Origin: an uncultured bacterium
GTDB lineage: Bacteria > Cyanobacteriota > Vampirovibrionia > Gastranaerophilales > Gastranaerophilaceae
DNA: 38,219 nt
Assembly (NCBI GenBank): GCA_946622415.1
Contig: CAMOPX010000017.1
Coordinates: 1 to 38,219, forward strand
Reading direction: 5' to 3'
Both the position numbers and the translations under genes were made by a program. Below, in pieces: positions 33,327 to 38,219 of this stretch (its first letter is position 1; each line of letters opens with the position of its first letter). Below the pieces are notes generated by a model. It was not told the origin of the DNA and did not search any database. It saw only the letters and a program-made list of their open reading frames with translations.

Positions 33327-33796
33327 TTCCTTTCAACCAGTACAACCGCATTTGATATAATGGAAAGCAAATTACCGACGGAATCTTGATTTTCGTTGGT
33401 TTTTGCTTTTATTGATACTTGGTTAATATTTAAATTGCAAGTATTTGCAATATTTTCCCTCATTGAATCAATGTAGTCTTTTAATTTTGGTTTTTGACAA
33501 ATTACGTTAGAGTCAATGTTTACTATTTTATAACCTTCATCATTTAATATATTGCATGTTTCTTTTAAAAGCACTAAGCTGTTAGCGTTTTTGTATTTTT
33601 CATCTGAATCCGGGAAATGATATCCGATATCTCTTTTTGCAATTGAACCTAATATTGCATCTATGATTGCATGAACTAATACATCTGCATCGCTATGTCC
33701 TTCTAAACCTAAATTATTTGGAATTTCCGTTCCGCCAATAATTAGTTTTCTGTTTTCAACGAGTTTATGAATATCGTATCCTATGCCGATTCTCAT
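33323..33796 (-). CDS. ispF: 2-C-methyl-D-erythritol 2,4-cyclodiphosphate synthase
   Basis: The protein is 157 residues from the ATG at 33796, which overlaps the stop of the upstream HAD gene; AAAAGG is eight bases upstream. It has all the IspF marks: GIGYDIHKL with metal ligands D8 and H10, GLEGHSDADVLVHAIIDAIL with H42, HFPDSDEKYK and IKAKTNENQDSVG. It makes the cyclic diphosphate of the MEP isoprenoid pathway as a trimer. Length and residues are standard. Confidence 0.96.
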   Translation of the reverse strand: MRIGIGYDIHKLVENRKLIIGGTEIPNNLGLEGHSDADVLVHAIIDAILGSIAKRDIGYHFPDSDEKYKNANSLVLLKETCNILNDEGYKIVNIDSNVICQKPKLKDYIDSMRENIANTCNLNINQVSIKAKTNENQDSVGNLLSIISNAVVLVERN

Positions 33797-34590
33797 TATA
33801 TATACCTTTTCACAATTTCTACGAGTTCGTTGCTGTTTACATTTTTGCAATTATAATCTGCAATTTCTGCTAATAATCTGCTATAGTTGCCAACTGAAAC
33901 CTTTATTCCTGCATTTTTTAATAAGTCTATATCGTTATCCTGATCACCTGATGCCAATATTTCCTCTGTTTTGATATTCCAATATTGTTTTAAGAAATTT
34001 AGAGCATTTCCTTTTGTTGCATCGATATTATTTACTTCTAAATACATTGGTGCGCTTTGTACTATTTTTAAAATGTTTTTATATTTTTCGCTCAGTTCTG
34101 ATTTAATTTTTTCCATAAGTTCAGGGTTTTCAATGACTGCAAGAACTTTTGGAACGTTAGATAAGCTGATATCTGACAACGAATCAACAACTGTGTATTT
34201 TGTTCCTCTGTTGTTGCAATATGCATCCATTATTCTTTTGTTGTCATCATCAACATATAAAATATCGTTATTGTATAGGTGGGTGTGGATATTTTTTTCT
34301 TTAAAATATTGAATTACTTCTTTAACGATTGAATTTTTAACCAAACTTTGCCATAAAACTTCTTCTTTAGTTCTGACAACGGCACCTTGATAACAGATAA
34401 CAGGTGTTTTAATATTGAATTTTTTTGCTTCATGGTATGCGCCATCAAACATTCTTCCGGTTGCAAGCACAAATTTTACATTTGATGAATTAATTTGATT
34501 AATCAAATCCTTCATCTCGGGCGTTGTGCTTCCGTCATAGTTCATTATTGTGCCGTCAATATCCGTTACCCAAAGTTTAATTTTTGTCAC
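33796..34590 (-). CDS. HAD-superfamily Cof-type phosphatase
   Basis: The 264-residue protein has motif I in VTDIDGTIMNYDG (both catalytic Asp present), motif II in FVLATGR, a Cof-type cap domain (about 85-185), a lysine in NNIDATKGNAL, and motif IV in ILASGDQDNDIDLLKNAG. Such enzymes hydrolyse sugar phosphates or similar compounds; the substrate cannot be told. It uses a GTG start with AGAGG eight bases upstream. It is co-transcribed with ispF by a one-base overlap. Confidence 0.92.
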   Translation of the reverse strand: MTKIKLWVTDIDGTIMNYDGSTTPEMKDLINQINSSNVKFVLATGRMFDGAYHEAKKFNIKTPVICYQGAVVRTKEEVLWQSLVKNSIVKEVIQYFKEKNIHTHLYNNDILYVDDDNKRIMDAYCNNRGTKYTVVDSLSDISLSNVPKVLAVIENPELMEKIKSELSEKYKNILKIVQSAPMYLEVNNIDATKGNALNFLKQYWNIKTEEILASGDQDNDIDLLKNAGIKVSVGNYSRLLAEIADYNCKNVNSNELVEIVKRYI

Positions 34591-34662
34591 AATTTTACCT
34601 CTCAGTTTCTTTATTATACAATAAAATTATAAATAGAAATTCTAAAGGAGCTTATAAAATTT

Positions 34663-36036
34663 ATGGTTGAAAAAATAGAACGACAAAGACAAAAAGAACA
34701 AGACAGATTTGAAAGAAGAAAAAATTTTGATGCCGTAGAAGAGAATTTTACGGCTGAACAAGCATCTCTTGAGGCTTCAAGATGTTTATCATGCAAAAAT
34801 GCCAGATGTAAAACGGGATGTCCTGTTTCTATTGATATTCCAGCTTTTATTAAAGAAATTAAAGAAAATAATTTAGATGCCGCTGGTGATATTATAAGAA
34901 AATCTTCCATGCTTCCATCGGTTTGCGGAAGAGTTTGCCCTCAAGAAAAACAATGTGAAGGAAATTGTATACTTGGTTTAAAAGGTCAAAGTGTTGCAAT
35001 CGGTGCTTTAGAAAGATATGTTGGTGATAATACCCATGCAAAAAAACAAACTATAACTCCGAACGGTAAAAAAGTTGCAATTGTGGGTTCAGGTTGTGCC
35101 GGTATGTCCGCTGCAGCCGACCTAAGAAACGCCGGTTTTGATGTTTCTATTTTTGAAGCTTTGCATGAATATGGCGGTGTATTGAGATACGGAATTCCTC
35201 CTTTTAGACTTCCGAGAAATGTTTTGGATAGAGAAATTAAATCTCTAATGGATATGGGTGTTAAATTCTATAAGAATGTTATTGTCGGAAAATCAATCAC
35301 AATTAAACAATTACAAGATGACGGATATAATGCAATATTTATCTGTTCGGGTGCAGGTTTACCTAAAATGATGAATATAAAAGGAGAAAACCTTAACGGG
35401 GTATATTCTGCTAATGAATTTTTAACAAGGGTAAATTTGATGCATGCTAATAGCGATGATACTCCGACTCCATTAAAAATTGCAAAAACTGCAGCAATAA
35501 TCGGCGGCGGTAACGTTGCTATGGATGCTGCAAGAACGGCTGTTCGTGTGGGATATGAAAAGGTTTATATTTGTTACCGACGTACAGAAAAAGAACTTCC
35601 TGCAAGATTGGAAGAAATTCGTCATGCTAAAGAAGAAGGAATAGAATTTAAATTCTTACATGCACCTGTTGAAATAATTGGCGAAGACGGATGGGTTAAA
35701 TCAATGAAATTTGAATTAATGGAGCTTGGTGAACCTGATGCATCCGGTCGTCAAAAACCTGTCGGAACAGGTAAATTTGTCGATATTGAACTCGATAGTG
35801 TTATTGTATCCTTGGGTACAGGCCCTAATCCGATTATTCAAAGAAGTGCTAAAAATGATAACATCGATTTGAATACGGATAATAAAGGTTACATTGTTAT
35901 CAATGATAAAGGTGAAACTTCCGTTACCTCTATATATGCAGGTGGTGACGTTGCGCCATTGGGTTCGTCTACTGCAATTAATGCTATGGGCGCAGGAAAA
36001 CGTGCCGCAAAATCAATCATTGAAGCTCTTAGCTAA
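34663..36036 (+). CDS. gltA: GltD/GltA-type NADPH oxidoreductase (glutamate synthase small subunit family)
   Basis: The 457-residue protein has an N-terminal Fe-S domain with cysteines in CLSCKNARCKTGCP and CGRVCPQEKQCEGNC. An FAD Rossmann motif follows (IVGSGCAGMSAAADLRNAGF), then an NADPH motif (IIGGGNVAMDAARTAVRVGY) and the C-terminal flavin-binding YAGGDVAPLGSSTAINAM. It matches the small-subunit/NfnB class that transfers electrons from NADPH. No large GltB subunit or NfnA is adjacent, so it fits the standalone GltA-type annotated in anaerobes, but the physiological acceptor is unknown. AAAGGAG precedes the ATG. A terminator follows at 36045. Confidence 0.9.
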   Translation: MVEKIERQRQKEQDRFERRKNFDAVEENFTAEQASLEASRCLSCKNARCKTGCPVSIDIPAFIKEIKENNLDAAGDIIRKSSMLPSVCGRVCPQEKQCEGNCILGLKGQSVAIGALERYVGDNTHAKKQTITPNGKKVAIVGSGCAGMSAAADLRNAGFDVSIFEALHEYGGVLRYGIPPFRLPRNVLDREIKSLMDMGVKFYKNVIVGKSITIKQLQDDGYNAIFICSGAGLPKMMNIKGENLNGVYSANEFLTRVNLMHANSDDTPTPLKIAKTAAIIGGGNVAMDAARTAVRVGYEKVYICYRRTEKELPARLEEIRHAKEEGIEFKFLHAPVEIIGEDGWVKSMKFELMELGEPDASGRQKPVGTGKFVDIELDSVIVSLGTGPNPIIQRSAKNDNIDLNTDNKGYIVINDKGETSVTSIYAGGDVAPLGSSTAINAMGAGKRAAKSIIEALS

Positions 36037-36044
36037 TGTACATT

Positions 36045-36074
36045 AAAAGCTCTCACATTTGTGAGAGCTTTTTT
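36045..36074. terminator. Bidirectional intrinsic terminator
   Basis: AAAAGCTCTCAC and GTGAGAGCTTTT pair over 12 bp with an ATTT-type loop, followed by more T. It lies between the convergent oxidoreductase gene and the 91-aa ORF and can serve both. Confidence 0.9.
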
Positions 36075-36079
36075 AAATT

Positions 36080-36355
36080 TTATTTGATTTTTAAAACTGT
36101 TTTGATTTTTTGTATTATTTTTTCAAAGAATTTTATTATACTATCTATAAAACTTTCTTTATCCTCAGCTTGTTCTTCCGTTTGAGCGGATAAGCTAAAA
36201 CTATCAAATGTATCTTCTTTTTTGAAGAGTGCTTGTGATTCTTCATCGCTACTTCTGCGTTGAAAATAGCCCGTATTACCACCACCGCCATCTGTAGTCT
36301 TGTGGCTTGCTTGCACGTTAGATAAATTAATATTTGGGCTAAAATCAAATGACAT
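36080..36355 (-). CDS. Uncharacterised small protein (91 aa)
   Basis: The protein has a polar, Gly- and Ser-rich N-terminal two-thirds (MSFDFSPNINLSNVQ, with a run of Gly near residue 24) and an amphipathic basic C-terminal helix (FIDSIIKFFEKIIQKIKTVL). A GAGGTAG ribosome site and a TATAAT box lie just upstream. The disordered start resembles other lineage-specific proteins here. Function unknown. Confidence 0.65.
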   Translation of the reverse strand: MSFDFSPNINLSNVQASHKTTDGGGGNTGYFQRRSSDEESQALFKKEDTFDSFSLSAQTEEQAEDKESFIDSIIKFFEKIIQKIKTVLKIK

Positions 36356-36549
36356 ATTCTACCTCATATTATAATTGTAGCACAAATTGTAATATTTCTC
36401 AACATAATTTAACTTTTCTTTAATTTTAAAATCTAAAACTGTTGATTTTACTGAATAAATTTATCTTCATTTTTCTTTACAATTTCAGTTTTTCTCTAAA
36501 GTTATAAATATTTTTGCCGATAATAAACATGTAACAATAAGGGGTGTGT

Positions 36550-38219
36550 ATGTCTTTAAACAATATTACAGCAAATCTTAGAAAAGCATTTATAGAATAC
36601 ATCAATGAAATAGAACAATCTGAAATTAATACAGATAATTCAAATTCCGAAAACAATTTTGATGATAGCTTGAGTACCATTGATAATTCCGCTTCAATAT
36701 TTTTTAAACACGCATCCGAATTTAAGCAATTTGCAGAATCAAGTTTAAAAGGCATGGGTTTATCCGTGGATGAAATAAGAACTGCTATTGATGCTGCAAT
36801 ACGAAATTCATACAAAGGCGACGATGTCCAAATAGATGAAGCTGATGAAAAAACAGATGAAATATTAAATAAAAAATTAGAAGCAAAATCGGATAACAAT
36901 ATTAATAATGAAACAATTAAGCAACAGGCTAAAGTTCTTGGAATTACACCGGAAGAATTAGTTGAAATCGTTAATCAAACAGGTATTAATTCAAGTGAAA
37001 TTACGCCTGATTTATTAAAACAGTATTTAAATTCAATTTCCCAAAACGATAATAATTCTGATAATACAGTAAATACAGATGCGGGTTCTGATTCAACAGT
37101 TGCAGAAACTAAAGAAACAACTGAATCCGACAATAGTTCAAATAACGACGTAAACCCCGCAACTGATGCAAAAGAATCAACTGATAGTACAAATAATAAA
37201 GAAGAAAAAGAATTAATTGAACCTAAAGAAGAAAATGAAATAACAACAAATAAAACCGATACAACAACCGATAAAACAAACAATGATTCATCCAAAACTT
37301 CAACAGATACTTCCAATAACATAAACAATACAAATACAACAGATACATCTTCAACGACTAATGCTTCGAATAATACAAGCAGCACAAATACAACAACAGG
37401 TGATACTTCAAATGTAGGCAATGCATCAAATACAAATAATACAGTCAATACAACAGACTCATCAACAACATCCGCTGCAATCAACAAAGAAGTAGAAAAT
37501 TTATTAGCTGATATATTTAAAGATACAAAAGCACTTGATTCACTGGATTCCGATGTAGACGGAAAATTGAGTGAAGAAGAAAAGAATAAATTTAAAGAAT
37601 ACGTTAAAGGAAAAAATGACGAAATAACACTAGAAAACCTTAATAAAGCATACGATTTAATTAAGAACGGAAAATTTGACTATAATACCCCTCTTGATGA
37701 AATTACTAATACAACAAATTCCGCAACTAATACAACAAATACTGCTAACACTGCGGACACATCAAATAATTCTTCTGCAGATTCTGCAGATTCATCAGAC
37801 AAGGCAGATTCATCATCCGGCAGCAGCGGGACACATAGTCCCTCATCTTCCTCTGGCGGTGGCACTGACCCTGCTGCATCTCCAGCATCATCCTCAGGTG
37901 GTGTAGATAGTAGTGCAGATACACAAAATCCGGAAGATTTAACAAATATGTCCGTTGATGAATTAAAATCAAAAAGAGATACAGAAATTGCTCCCTCTGT
38001 AGAAACCGCTAAATCAGATCTTGAAAAAGCAAAAACAGAAGGTGATGATTTAATAAAAGAAAAACAAGAAGCATACGATAAAGAAAAAGAACAACATGAT
38101 GAAGCTAAAAAGAAATATGAAGATGCTTTGAAAAATGATAAATTCCTGACTTCTCCAGAGGGACAAGAATTAAAAGAAAATATTGAAAAAAATCTTGAAG
38201 AAATAACACAAGCAGAAGA
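36550..38219 (+). CDS. Large EF-hand protein with Ser/Thr/Asn-rich linkers (incomplete at window end)
   Basis: The frame starts at an ATG with AAGGGG nine bases upstream and stays open to the window end, at least 556 codons. Residues 1-170 are helical with an acidic, Asn-rich stretch. Residues about 175-315 are Thr/Asn/Ser/Asp low-complexity. A single canonical EF-hand loop follows at 333-344 (DSDVDGKLSEEE: Asp at 1, 3, 5 and Glu at 12). A second Ser/Thr/Ala/Gly-rich linker lies at about 390-475, and from about 480 on a charged coiled coil (AKSDLEKAKTEGDDLIKEK). No signal peptide is seen. It looks like a modular surface, scaffold or calcium-responsive protein; the family is not recognised and the C-terminus is missing. 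Confidence 0.8.
   Translation, partial: MSLNNITANLRKAFIEYINEIEQSEINTDNSNSENNFDDSLSTIDNSASIFFKHASEFKQFAESSLKGMGLSVDEIRTAIDAAIRNSYKGDDVQIDEADEKTDEILNKKLEAKSDNNINNETIKQQAKVLGITPEELVEIVNQTGINSSEITPDLLKQYLNSISQNDNNSDNTVNTDAGSDSTVAETKETTESDNSSNNDVNPATDAKESTDSTNNKEEKELIEPKEENEITTNKTDTTTDKTNNDSSKTSTDTSNNINNTNTTDTSSTTNASNNTSSTNTTTGDTSNVGNASNTNNTVNTTDSSTTSAAINKEVENLLADIFKDTKALDSLDSDVDGKLSEEEKNKFKEYVKGKNDEITLENLNKAYDLIKNGKFDYNTPLDEITNTTNSATNTTNTANTADTSNNSSADSADSSDKADSSSGSSGTHSPSSSSGGGTDPAASPASSSGGVDSSADTQNPEDLTNMSVDELKSKRDTEIAPSVETAKSDLEKAKTEGDDLIKEKQEAYDKEKEQHDEAKKKYEDALKNDKFLTSPEGQELKENIEKNLEEITQAE

Noticed and set aside
36975-37487. 170-codon minus-strand frame rich in Val, Leu and Ser
   Set aside because: It is the complement of the Thr/Asn/Ser-rich linker of the EF-hand protein; composition explains the open frame.

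Overview
The window is a low-GC bacterial chromosome segment with tightly packed genes on both strands. It encodes parts of a two-membrane envelope: an LptF/LptG permease, an MsbA-type exporter, a giant AsmA/TamB-like bridge protein and a TonB/ExbB/ExbD system. It also has anaerobe-type enzymes (reverse rubrerythrin, modular NifU/NifS, standalone GltD-type flavoprotein) and many lineage-specific proteins. This mix fits the non-photosynthetic cyanobacterial relatives (Gastranaerophilales / 'Melainabacteria'). That placement is inference from gene content and style, not a database match. No phage, IS element or CRISPR array is visible.

Layout. (1) 1-2579, minus strand: rpsO, then an operon of LeuD-type aconitase small subunit, NAD-type isocitrate dehydrogenase and reverse rubrerythrin. 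(2) 2639-5806: tyrA and an LptF/G permease on plus, facing a helical-repeat protein and a 59-aa CPxC protein on minus. (3) 5920-8992, plus: DAACS symporter, rlmH, pyrimidine-nucleoside phosphorylase. (4) 8995-11051: two divergent uncharacterised proteins, the second with about seven 28-residue repeats. (5) 11110-15944: prohibitin-like protein with a small membrane protein, ilvA-ridA, and nifU-nifS. (6) 16032-20842: two small unknowns and a 1349-aa protein with about ten helical repeats and an HD phosphohydrolase domain. (7) 21001-22398: a secreted small protein, a structured leader, a 78-aa ORF, two 166-bp structured repeats, tRNA-Val(UAC) and a rearranged partial tRNA copy. (8) 22399-28612, minus: AsmA/TamB-like protein and MsbA-like ABC exporter. 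(9) 28702-33326, plus: two exported proteins, then tonB-exbB-exbD-exbD and a small unknown. (10) 33323-36355: ispF and a HAD phosphatase on minus, a GltD-type oxidoreductase on plus, and a small minus-strand unknown. (11) 36550 to the end: an incomplete plus-strand protein with an EF-hand and Ser/Thr/Asn-rich linkers.

How the genes fit together. The aconitase-type subunit, isocitrate dehydrogenase and the GltD-type protein point to 2-oxoglutarate and glutamate synthesis. IlvA with RidA is the classic pairing of a dehydratase with the enzyme that removes its reactive enamine. NifU-NifS supply Fe-S clusters; no nitrogenase genes are present. The AsmA-like, MsbA-like and LptF/G proteins are all candidates for moving lipid or LPS across the envelope, and the TonB cassette could energise the outer membrane. 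The least explained parts are the 166-bp repeat array beside tRNA-Val, the structured leader at 21421-21512, the 1349-aa HD repeat protein, and the group of proteins with an F-G-type motif near a disordered N terminus.
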